Of a stretch of 13,457 nt of DNA, positions 6,035 to 12,020 are shown in pieces; within the stretch, counting starts at the first letter, position 1; each line of letters begins with the position of its first letter. The notes under the pieces were generated by a model that was not told where the DNA came from, made no database searches, and saw only the letters and a program-made list of their open reading frames with translations. Source of the DNA: an uncultured Chitinophaga sp. (GTDB lineage: Bacteria > Bacteroidota > Bacteroidia > Chitinophagales > Chitinophagaceae); contig NZ_CALNBI010000078.1 of NCBI RefSeq assembly GCF_937874145.1, positions 1 to 13,457 on the forward strand, written 5' to 3'. The position numbers were made by a program, and so were the translations under genes.

Positions 6035-6793
6035 TTACCAGTCCTTTTCCACGCTCACGGGTGTGCCCTTGGTCTTCTTCATTTTATCTTCCTGCAGCTT
6101 TTTCTCCTGCTGGGCCAATGCCTGGAGGAGGCGTTTGGCTTCTTCCTGGGTGAGCTTGCTGGGCTTGGGTTTAGGTTGCTGGTTTTGTTCTTTCTGGTCT
6201 TTTTGATCCTGCTGGTCCTTTTGGTCCTGCTGGTCTTTCTGATCTTTCTGGTCCTGCTTGTCTTTGTTCTGCTGGTCCTGTTTATCTTTCTGTTTGTCTT
6301 TGTCTTTCTGTTCTTTGTTATCCTTTCCGTCGCCGGATTGTTGCTGTTGTTTCTTCAGCATTTCCTGTGCGTAGGCGAGGTTGTAGCGCGCCTGTTCGTC
6401 GGCCGGGTTAGCTTTGAGGGCTTTTTTATAGGCGGCGATGCTTTCTTCCCACTTTTTGTCTTCCATGAAAGTGTTGCCGATATTATAATTGGCATCGGCG
6501 GCATTTTCTTTCCTGGAGGGCGTTTTGAGGGCGTTGGCGTATTGCTGGCGCGCGGCTTCGTAGCGTTTTTGCTCGTAGAGGGAATTGCCGAGGTTGAAGT
6601 TGCCTTCAACGGAGCGGGCATTGCGTTCCAGGGCTTTTTTGTAGCTGGCTTCCGCGTCGGCGTATTGTTGCTTTTTATATTGGGCGTTGCCTTCGCGGAG
6701 ATATTTGGACGTGCCTTGCTGAGCGGCCGCCGGGAGGGCGAGCGCCACGAGCGATGCGATGATCGTTACGGTATGGAGGAAGTGGTGTTTCAT
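6035..6793 (-). CDS. batC: BatC-like periplasmic TPR protein
   Basis: From the ATG at 6793 the protein has 252 residues. It has a signal peptide (about 1-25, MKHHFLH then IIASLVALALPAAAQ), three tetratricopeptide units (about 29-61, 62-95, 98-132; for instance NFNLGNSLYEQKRYEAARQQY), a highly charged K/Q/D tail (about 147-209) and a short helical end (214-240). The frame is open 32 codons further upstream, but those codons lie inside batB and would bury the signal peptide; the ATG overlaps the batB stop as ATGA, the usual sign of translational coupling. In Bacteroidota the TPR protein BatC follows the VWA protein BatB in the Bat (Bacteroides aerotolerance) cluster and is thought to work with it at the inner membrane in stress tolerance. 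The tail is likely disordered. Confidence 0.85.
   Translation of the reverse strand: MKHHFLHTVTIIASLVALALPAAAQQGTSKYLREGNAQYKKQQYADAEASYKKALERNARSVEGNFNLGNSLYEQKRYEAARQQYANALKTPSRKENAADANYNIGNTFMEDKKWEESIAAYKKALKANPADEQARYNLAYAQEMLKKQQQQSGDGKDNKEQKDKDKQKDKQDQQNKDKQDQKDQKDQQDQKDQQDQKDQKEQNQQPKPKPSKLTQEEAKRLLQALAQQEKKLQEDKMKKTKGTPVSVEKDW
6167..6355 (-). repeat. Low-complexity K/Q/D codon repeat within batC
   Basis: Residues about 147-209 are almost only Lys, Gln, Asp, Glu and Asn in irregular KDQ/QDQ units (for example DQKDQQDQKDQQDQKDQKEQ). At DNA level this is a degenerate 9-12 base repeat of GAC/CAG/AAG-type codons, a place where repeat number could vary between strains. Confidence 0.8.
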
Positions 6794-7830
6794 GCGGCCT
6801 CCGCTTTTTGGATCCCGGGCAATATGCCGGCTTTCTTGCGGGAAGTTCCTTCGGGAATGAAGAATTCCAGCACGATGAGCACCAGGCAAATGCCAAGGAA
6901 GTATTGGAAATAACTATTGTAATCGGTGAAAACGTTTTCTCCGAACTCTTTCTGTTCCATCTTGTCGATGCGGTCGGCGAGGGCTTCCACTACTTCATCG
7001 GTGTTATTGAGCAGCTGGAGGTACATGCCTTTACCGGTGGACGCGAGTTTCTTCAGCCCGTCTTCATTGAGTTTGGATATAACGGTTTTACCTTCGTTGT
7101 CTTTTTTAACGCCGCCGGATTCCAGGTCGGGGAGAGGGGAGCCGGTGGGTGAGCCGATGCCTACGGTGTAGATGACCACGCCGTTTTCCAGGGCTTTTTT
7201 GGCTTCGGTTACAGCGCCTTCCTGGTGGTCTTCGCCGTCGGAAATGATGATGAGCGCCTTATGTTTGCGTTCCTTTTTGTTGAAGGCCTCGTCGCTCACG
7301 CGGATCGCTTCGCCGATCTCGGTACCCTGGCGGGGGATGAGGTCAGGCGTGATGCTGCCCAGGTACATGCGGGCGGCGGAATAATCGACCGTCAGCGGCA
7401 TCTGGAGATAAGCGTTCCCTGCAAAAACCACCATGCCTATGCGGTCGTTATCCATCTTTTCCATGAGCCTGGTGACGAGCTGCTTGGCGCGCGTAAGCCG
7501 GTCGGGCTTGGCGTCGTTGGCGAGCATGCTCTTGCTCACGTCCAGCGCGATTATTACATCCACGCCTTTCCGGGTGATCTTTTCGACGCGGCTGCCTTTC
7601 TGGAGATTGGCCAGCCCGATCACGCCGAAGAAGAACGCGAGGAAAATGAGGATGAATTTCACGGTAAAGAGCCTGCGGGAATACCCGCTGAACAGTTTTT
7701 CCACCATTCCGGGGTCGCCGATGCGGCGGATAGACCTGCGCTTCCACACGGTTACCCAGGTGAAAGCGAGCGCCAGCACGATGAGCAACGTGAAGGCCCA
7801 CAAGTATTCTGTATGTTGGAATCTAAGCAT
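6790..7830 (-). CDS. batB: BatB-like membrane-anchored VWA protein
   Basis: From the ATG at 7830 the protein has 346 residues. Two N-terminal membrane segments (about 10-28 and 57-75) precede a von Willebrand factor A domain (about 90-290) with a complete MIDAS: D97-x-S99-x-S101 (DVSKS), T170 (RQGTE) and D198 (ISDGEDH). A third membrane segment follows near 307-325. The domain should sit in the periplasm, binding Mg2+ and a partner protein, presumably BatC. The open frame extends to an ATG at 7875, but that codon overlaps a -7 promoter box (7880-7873), so it would lie upstream of the predicted transcription start; MLRFQHTEYLW at 7830 is also the usual kind of family start. BatA and the MoxR ATPase, common neighbours elsewhere, are not adjacent. 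Confidence 0.88.
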   Translation of the reverse strand: MLRFQHTEYLWAFTLLIVLALAFTWVTVWKRRSIRRIGDPGMVEKLFSGYSRRLFTVKFILIFLAFFFGVIGLANLQKGSRVEKITRKGVDVIIALDVSKSMLANDAKPDRLTRAKQLVTRLMEKMDNDRIGMVVFAGNAYLQMPLTVDYSAARMYLGSITPDLIPRQGTEIGEAIRVSDEAFNKKERKHKALIIISDGEDHQEGAVTEAKKALENGVVIYTVGIGSPTGSPLPDLESGGVKKDNEGKTVISKLNEDGLKKLASTGKGMYLQLLNNTDEVVEALADRIDKMEQKEFGENVFTDYNSYFQYFLGICLVLIVLEFFIPEGTSRKKAGILPGIQKAEAA

Positions 7831-7842
7831 GTTGTAAAACGC

Positions 7843-7869
7843 CACTTCCCGGGCAAAGGCCGGGAAGTG
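7843..7869 (-). promoter_or_regulatory. Perfect 10-bp hairpin in the batB leader
   Basis: CACTTCCCGG (7843-7852) and CCGGGAAGTG (7860-7869) are perfectly complementary around a 7-nt loop. With transcription starting near 7867 the stem would form at the extreme 5' end of the batB mRNA, about 12 bases before the start codon. It has no T run in the - direction, so it is not a terminator. Roles in mRNA stability or translation control are possible; it could also be a protein-binding site. Confidence 0.6.
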
Positions 7870-7872
7870 ATT

Positions 7873-7903
7873 CAAAAATAATTTTTTTATAACGTATTAC
7901 AAG
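7873..7903 (-). promoter_or_regulatory. Bacteroidota-type promoter of the bat operon
   Basis: On the - strand CTTG (7903-7900) is followed after 19 bases by TATTTTTG (7880-7873), matching the -33/-7 consensus TTTG / TAnnTTTG. The spacer is AT-rich. The predicted start is near 7867, with batB, batC and possibly the YitT gene downstream. Confidence 0.65.
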
Positions 7904-7938
7904 GGCAGGAGGAAAGGTTTTATCAGTTTTTTAACAGC

Positions 7939-8703
7939 CTATTTCTCCCCTTTGTAAAAACCTTCGCTGCTAAGGATGGCGCGCGTCACCTCCAGGCCCA
8001 GTGCGTTCATGTCCGCCGAAGGGTTTTCCGTCTCGAAATTGAGGACGAAAAAGGAGGGATGGCGGTTTTCTTCGATCCAGCCGGTTACCCAGCCGATCTG
8101 CTTGCTGCCCATGCGGCCGTGGCCGGACTTCCGGGCAAAAATGAATTTATCCGTTTTTTCCATGACCATCAGCCCCGCAGTCAGTTCCTGAGCGCGGCGC
8201 TGGTAGGGAAGCTGGTTGAAATAGAGCTGTTTGATGAAGCCGAGCACTTCGTCCGGGCTGATTTGCAGGGAGTTATCGAGCCAGAAGGTATCGATGCGGC
8301 TGATTTTCTTGTTCCCGAAGCCAACGGTATCCATCCAGTGCTGGAGCGTATCTTTCCCGATGGTCCGGGTAATGTCCTGGAATGCAATGGCTGAACCGTT
8401 GCGGAATGCCTGGTTGAAGGGCCCGGCCGCCGTGATAATATTGGTATCGCTGATGGCGCCCGTCTGCAGGCCGGTGATGGAAAGGAAAATCTCGAAAACG
8501 CCCGCCGGCACGAAGCGCTCTTTGGCGCGTTCGATATTATATACGCGGAAGGTGCCCTGTCCATTGTCGAACAGCATAAAACTCCCTTCCAGCTTATGTT
8601 TCGCGAAGTGTTGCTGCCACTCTTTCGCATCTTTCACGTTGTTGGGAGTGCAGGCGCCGAGCCCCAGGGCTGCGGCGATCAGTAACAGACCGAATCGTTT
8701 CAT
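7939..8703 (-). CDS. Class D beta-lactamase-like lipoprotein lacking catalytic Ser and Lys
   Basis: The 254-residue protein begins with a lipoprotein signal (lipobox LGAC, Cys18) and then follows the class D (OXA-type) serine beta-lactamase / penicillin-recognising fold. The collinear match includes RFVPAGVFEIFLSITGLQTG (63-82, the STFK region of OXA enzymes), SAIAFQDITRTIG (104-116, the SxV region), FGNKKIS (129-135, YGN motif), the FWLDNSLQISPDE segment (140-152), ARKSG (190-194, KTG motif) and IGWVTGWIEE (203-212). The active-site S-x-x-K is replaced by G68-V-F-E71, so acylation of a beta-lactam should be impossible. The frame is intact and the other motifs are kept, which argues for a maintained non-enzymatic role rather than a decaying gene. 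Two TACTTTTG boxes lie upstream (8739-8732 and 8753-8746). It is flanked by the bat promoter and the kbl terminator, so it is monocistronic. Confidence 0.85.
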   Translation of the reverse strand: MKRFGLLLIAAALGLGACTPNNVKDAKEWQQHFAKHKLEGSFMLFDNGQGTFRVYNIERAKERFVPAGVFEIFLSITGLQTGAISDTNIITAAGPFNQAFRNGSAIAFQDITRTIGKDTLQHWMDTVGFGNKKISRIDTFWLDNSLQISPDEVLGFIKQLYFNQLPYQRRAQELTAGLMVMEKTDKFIFARKSGHGRMGSKQIGWVTGWIEENRHPSFFVLNFETENPSADMNALGLEVTRAILSSEGFYKGEK

Positions 8704-8731
8704 CAGGCGGTAAATTTTTAATCAGTAAATG

Positions 8732-8753
8732 CAAAAGTAAGGCTTCAAAAGTA
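8732..8753 (-). promoter_or_regulatory. Duplicated -7-like boxes upstream of the beta-lactamase-like gene
   Basis: TACTTTTG occurs twice on the - strand (8739-8732 and 8753-8746), each matching TAnnTTTG, 14 bases apart. The nearer copy would start transcription about 22 bases before the ATG. No convincing TTG -33 box is seen for either. Confidence 0.4.
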
Positions 8754-8795
8754 AAAGCCGGGATGATGCATATCAGGTTTTCGGAGGAAAAGGCA

Positions 8796-8820
8796 TGAAA
8801 AAGGCGGCCGGAGCCGCCTT
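8796..8820 (-). terminator. Intrinsic terminator of kbl
   Basis: AAGGCGGC (8801-8808) pairs with GCCGCCTT (8813-8820) over a 4-nt loop; on the - strand the stem is followed by TTTTT (8802-8798 region). It separates kbl from the beta-lactamase-like gene. Confidence 0.8.
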
Positions 8821-8844
8821 CGAGGGTGATATGTATTTCTATGG

Positions 8845-10047
8845 TTATACCTTTTCCACTGATTTTAATACGCCCAGCTCTTTGCCGATCTTGGTGAAAG
8901 CGGCGATCGCCTTGTCGAGGTGCGCCTGCGTATGCGCCGCGCTCAGCTGCACGCGGATGCGCGCCTGGCCTTTGGGCACCACGGGATAGAAGAACCCGAT
9001 CACGTAAATGCCTTCCTTCAGCAGCCTGTCCGCGAATTCCTGGCTCAGCTTGGCGTCGTACAGCATCACGGGAACGATGGGGTGGTCGCCCGGCTTGATG
9101 TCGAACCCGGCGGCGGTCATCTTCTCGCGGAAGTATTTGGTGTTGAATTCCAGCTGGTCGCGCAGCTCGGTGGTTTCGCTCAGCATGTCGAGCACGGCGA
9201 TGGACGCGCCCACGATGCTGGGAGCCACGGAGTTGGAGAACAGGTACGGACGGCTGCGCTGGCGCAGGATGTCGATCACGGCTTTCGGGCCGCTGGTGAA
9301 ACCGCCGGAAGCGCCGCCGAGGGCTTTGCCGAGGGTGCCGGTGATGATGTCGACGCGGCCCATTACCCCGCGGTATTCGTGGGTGCCGCGGCCGGTTTTG
9401 CCGAGGAAGCCGCTGGAGTGGGATTCGTCGCTCATGACGATGGCGTCGTATTTATCCGCCAGGTCGCAAATTTTATCGAGCTGCGCGATGGTGCCGTCCA
9501 TGGAGAACGACCCGTCGGTCACGATAATACGGCTGCGGGCGCCCTGGGCTTCCTGGAGTTTGGCTTCCAGGTCGGCCATGTTGTTATGTTCGTAACGGAA
9601 GCGCTGTGCTTTGCAGAGGCGCACGCCGTCGATGATGGAAGCGTGGTTGAGGGCGTCGGAGATGATCGCGTCCTGCTCGCCGAAGAGGGGTTCGAAAACG
9701 CCGCCGTTGGCGTCGAAGGCGGCTACATAAAGGATAGTGTCTTCCGTGCCGAGGAATTTGGAAATCTTCTCTTCCAGTTCCCGGTGGATGTCCTGGGTGC
9801 CGCAAATGAATCGAACGCTGCTCATGCCGTAGCCATGGGTGTCGATAGCTTCCCGGGCGGCGGCGATCACTTTGGGGTGAGACGAAAGCCCGAGGTAGTT
9901 GTTCGCGCAGAGATTGATGACGGTATTACCGCCCACGGTGATCTCGGCGCCCTGCTCGGAGGTGATGATCCTTTCCCGCTTGTACAAGCCGGCGTTTTCG
10001 ATCTCATCCAGTTCGAGTTGTAAACGTTTTACGAAGTTCTGATTCAT
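8845..10047 (-). CDS. kbl: Glycine C-acetyltransferase (2-amino-3-ketobutyrate CoA ligase)
   Basis: Kbl is a cytoplasmic PLP enzyme that converts 2-amino-3-oxobutanoate plus CoA to glycine and acetyl-CoA, the second step of threonine breakdown via threonine dehydrogenase. The 400 residues align end to end with E. coli Kbl (398). Landmarks are ERIITSEQGAEITV (25-38), NLCANNYLGLSSHP (45-58), SVRFICGTQDIHRELE (77-92), SDALNHASIIDGVRLCKAQR (130-149), SDESHSSGFLG (206-216), the PLP lysine K241 in GTLGKALGGASGG, RQRSRPYLFSNS, and the C-terminal GFFYPVVPKGQARIRVQLSAAHT. These favour Kbl over the related BioF, HemA and serine palmitoyltransferase. No tdh is adjacent. A -7-like TAACTTTG (10088-10081) lies upstream and a clear terminator follows. 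Confidence 0.95.
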   Translation of the reverse strand: MNQNFVKRLQLELDEIENAGLYKRERIITSEQGAEITVGGNTVINLCANNYLGLSSHPKVIAAAREAIDTHGYGMSSVRFICGTQDIHRELEEKISKFLGTEDTILYVAAFDANGGVFEPLFGEQDAIISDALNHASIIDGVRLCKAQRFRYEHNNMADLEAKLQEAQGARSRIIVTDGSFSMDGTIAQLDKICDLADKYDAIVMSDESHSSGFLGKTGRGTHEYRGVMGRVDIITGTLGKALGGASGGFTSGPKAVIDILRQRSRPYLFSNSVAPSIVGASIAVLDMLSETTELRDQLEFNTKYFREKMTAAGFDIKPGDHPIVPVMLYDAKLSQEFADRLLKEGIYVIGFFYPVVPKGQARIRVQLSAAHTQAHLDKAIAAFTKIGKELGVLKSVEKV

Positions 10048-10080
10048 GTTGCACCTTTTTTATAGCTCTTATCTAACCAA

Positions 10081-10088
10081 CAAAGTTA
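10081..10088 (-). promoter_or_regulatory. -7-like box of kbl
   Basis: The - strand reads TAACTTTG, a perfect TAnnTTTG match, 34 bases upstream of the kbl ATG. No good -33 box is seen. The inverted repeat CTAAC/GTTAG (10073-10077/10085-10089) overlaps it and could be an operator. Confidence 0.4.
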
Positions 10089-10404
10089 GGGCAATAAATG
10101 TATTGAGGATCGGGCAGGTAGAAGGGGGGAAGCGGCCGAAAGTTAAAAAGTTTGACGGAGGTGTAACATTTAAATCACGGTTTGCGTCATATAATTATCA
10201 CAGACGGTTGGATTATGACGAGACGAACTGTTTGCGGGTGCTTGCGGCGGGATTTCTGACGTTTTTTTACCTTTTTGGGCATTTTGTGCCAGGTAGAAGG
10301 ACGTCGATCGGGTCTGAAAGGCATGTGCATTCCTGAGAATTGTCATAGCGCTGAGCCCGCCGGGGGCTGAAATCCGGTAAGAGGCACTATTCAACAATTT
10401 GTCG

Positions 10405-10412
10405 GAACTTTG
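10405..10412 (+). promoter_or_regulatory. Possible -7 box of the sigma factor operon
   Basis: GAACTTTG matches TAnnTTTG except for the first base and sits 24 bases before the ATG at 10436. No TTG is present at the usual -33 distance, so it might need an activator or an alternative sigma factor, perhaps the one encoded downstream. Confidence 0.3.
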
Positions 10413-10435
10413 CACGCTAAAGAACCTATCGCCGG

Positions 10436-10921
10436 ATGACGGAAAAGGAGTACAACAAATGCGTCGACCTGTACAGCGATAATCTCTTCCGGTTCATCGT
10501 GAAGAACCTGGGCCATCCGGAAGATGCCCGGGACGTTGTTCAGAACGCATTCGAAATATTATGGAAACACGTTAGTGATGTGCCTTTTGATAAGGCCAAG
10601 AGCTACCTATTCACGGTGGCTTACCATAATATGATCGACCACGTCCGCAAGGTGAAACGGGTGACGCTGGTGGAGGAGTTCCGGGAAGAAACGAAAATTT
10701 CGGATCAGAAGATACATAACGCGCGGAGTATCATTGAGAAAGCCCTCGACCGGCTGAGCGACGTCCAACGATCGCTCATCGTGCTGAAGGATTATGAAGG
10801 ATACAGTTACGAAGAAATAGGTGAGATCATGAAGCTGAACGCCTCGCAGGTGAAAGTTTATCTCCACCGGGCCAGGGCGCACCTCAAGGAATATCTCGTG
10901 AAAATGGAAAATGTGATTTAG
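10436..10921 (+). CDS. ECF-type RNA polymerase sigma factor
   Basis: The protein has 161 residues and the two-domain form of extracytoplasmic-function sigma factors. Region 2 covers about 9-75 (LYSDNLFRFIVKNLGHPEDARDVVQNAFEILW, then AKSYLFTVAYHNMIDHVRK, the -10 recognition helix). Region 4 covers about 99-152 (ALDRLSDVQRSLIVLKDYEGYSYEEIGEIM, then the recognition helix SQVKVYLHRARAHLKEYL). Region 3 is absent, as expected for the class. It starts an operon: the presumed anti-sigma gene begins 25 bases after its stop. It probably transcribes its own operon and a small envelope regulon when released from the membrane anti-sigma protein. Confidence 0.93.
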   Translation: MTEKEYNKCVDLYSDNLFRFIVKNLGHPEDARDVVQNAFEILWKHVSDVPFDKAKSYLFTVAYHNMIDHVRKVKRVTLVEEFREETKISDQKIHNARSIIEKALDRLSDVQRSLIVLKDYEGYSYEEIGEIMKLNASQVKVYLHRARAHLKEYLVKMENVI

Positions 10922-10946
10922 TTAAGGTATTCAAAATCAGAAATTT

Positions 10947-11987
10947 ATGTCAATCGACATTCACATATCAAACTACGAGGAGTATCTCTACAGCTATGTA
11001 GACGGAGAGCTCAGCCCCGAAGAAGCCGCCGCCCTGGAGGCTTTCGTGGCCGCACACCCGCAGGTGCGCGCCGAGCTCGACCAGTTGCTGGCGGTCAAAC
11101 TGACCCCGGACACTCCCGTATTCGATAATAAAGCCTCCCTTTACAGGCAGGCTGCTGCTCCCGAAAGGAATTACGAAACCGTACTGCTCGAATACCTCGA
11201 CGGTGAGCTCGCCCCCGCGGAAGCACGCGCGCTGGAAACTTTCATGGAAGAGCATCCAGCCCTGCGCGCCGAAATGGCCGTCTGGGAAAAGACCCGCCTG
11301 CAGCCCGACCTGTCGGTGACCTTCGGCGACAAATCCACCCTTTACCGCCATGCCGAAAAGCAGCGCGTGGTACGGATGGACCGCCGCCTCTGGTGGGCCG
11401 CCGCCGCCATGCTCGCCGGTTCCCTGTTCCTGCTGCGCAATTCCTTCCGGTCCGGAGATTCCGCGGTAATCACCCCGCCCGTGGCCGTAGTCGGCCAGCC
11501 AGCCGCGCCTGCGGTAACCCCTCCGGCCGAAACCCCGCTGCCTTCCGCCGCCCCGGCAACGGAAAATAATACGGCCGTGCTGGCAGACGCCAAACCGCAA
11601 CCGCGCGCCGCTGCCGCTAAACCGGCACCCCCCCCCGCGGCGCAGGCCCCCCCGAAAGAAGCCTCCGCCCCGGAAACCCGCGCGGAGGAAACACCGGCCA
11701 CTTCCGGCGCCCTCCTGGCGCTGAATGCAATCGACCGGCAGTCGCCCCGGGAAGATGCGCCCGCCGTTAACGCCGGCATCTCCGGAACACCTGCCGGCAT
11801 CCGCCAGCAACCCGCGCCCGCCGTCAAAACGTCCATCGACATGCAACATACCGCATCACTCGCCACCGCCGCTCCCGAGCCGCCGGGCGAACTGATCATG
11901 TCGGTAACAGGTAATGGGATCGAAAGTAAGGTGCTCGACAAAGTGACGAACGTGGCCCGCATTTTTGCCAAAAAAAGAAATAAATAA
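10947..11987 (+). CDS. Presumed membrane anti-sigma factor with duplicated N-terminal domain
   Basis: The 346-residue protein has a cytoplasmic N-terminus made of two similar units of about 60 residues: 9-68 (NYEEYLYSYVDGELSPEE...HPQVRAEL...LYRQ) and 75-135 (NYETVLLEYLDGELAPAE...HPALRAEM...LYRH), about half identical. One membrane span follows (about 148-164), then a long Ala/Pro-rich periplasmic stretch (about 173-300) and a basic C-terminal end (IFAKKRNK). The YxDGEL...ALExF...HP pattern is typical of Bacteroidota proteins encoded after ECF sigma genes. No HxxxCxxC zinc motif is seen, so it would be a non-zinc anti-sigma type. The role rests on gene position plus architecture, not on a tested domain. 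Runs of 9 C (11628-11636) and 7 C (11647-11653) lie in the periplasmic part. Confidence 0.75.
   Translation: MSIDIHISNYEEYLYSYVDGELSPEEAAALEAFVAAHPQVRAELDQLLAVKLTPDTPVFDNKASLYRQAAAPERNYETVLLEYLDGELAPAEARALETFMEEHPALRAEMAVWEKTRLQPDLSVTFGDKSTLYRHAEKQRVVRMDRRLWWAAAAMLAGSLFLLRNSFRSGDSAVITPPVAVVGQPAAPAVTPPAETPLPSAAPATENNTAVLADAKPQPRAAAAKPAPPPAAQAPPKEASAPETRAEETPATSGALLALNAIDRQSPREDAPAVNAGISGTPAGIRQQPAPAVKTSIDMQHTASLATAAPEPPGELIMSVTGNGIESKVLDKVTNVARIFAKKRNK
11628..11653 (+). repeat. Two poly-C homopolymer tracts in the anti-sigma gene
   Basis: C9 (11628-11636) and C7 (11647-11653) are separated by 10 bases in the codons for residues 228-236. Loss of one C in the first tract leads to a stop at 11722-11724, gain of one C to a stop at 11768-11770; both would leave the cytoplasmic domain and membrane span intact but remove most of the periplasmic tail. 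Confidence 0.85.
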
Positions 11988-12020
11988 ACATCCAGCTAAC
12001 CGGTAAAACGGGATAGAAAT

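Larger units (their letters stand above)
10048..10435. other. Divergent intergenic region between kbl and the sigma factor gene
   Basis: These 388 bases contain no convincing gene; open frames on both strands (10046-10336 + and 10415-10170 -) lack recognisable features and cover the same bases. Visible elements are a - strand TAACTTTG box for kbl (10088-10081), overlapped by the inverted repeat CTAAC-7-GTTAG (10073-10089); CGTCAT (10185-10190) paired with ATGACG (10215-10220); a small stem AGCCC/GGGCT (10354-10368); and a + strand GAACTTTG (10405-10412) 24 bases before the sigma gene. Confidence 0.55.

Noticed and set aside
5996..6913. A 305-codon + strand frame with Leu/Phe/Val-rich runs that looks like a membrane protein
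   Set aside because: The hydrophobic runs are the reverse complement of the K/Q/D repeat of batC (Lys and Gln codons become Phe, Leu and Val codons). It is an artefact.
7876..7938. A possible terminator for the beta-lactamase-like gene
   Set aside because: The stretch has T and A runs but no stem of useful length; it is better explained as the AT-rich bat promoter.
8920..10023. A 367-codon + strand open frame opposite kbl
   Set aside because: It is a shadow of kbl, which is conserved end to end; the translation shows no family features.
8845..10047. Alternative identity of kbl as serine palmitoyltransferase or BioF, both of the same PLP fold and plausible in Bacteroidota
   Set aside because: The sequence follows E. 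coli Kbl closely along its full length, including ERIITS, SVRFICGTQD, GRVDIITGTLGKALGG and GFFYPVVPKGQARIR, which is far closer than expected for the other family members.
10046..10415. Two overlapping open frames on opposite strands (10046-10336 + and 10415-10170 -) in the kbl-sigma gap
   Set aside because: Neither has a signal peptide, recognisable motif or convincing upstream signals, and the + frame starts inside the kbl start region. They look like chance open frames in a regulatory stretch.
10968..11849. A 293-codon - strand Gly/Arg-rich frame opposite the anti-sigma gene
   Set aside because: It mirrors the Ala/Pro-rich coding of the + strand gene; it has no motif, and the + strand operon context is strong.
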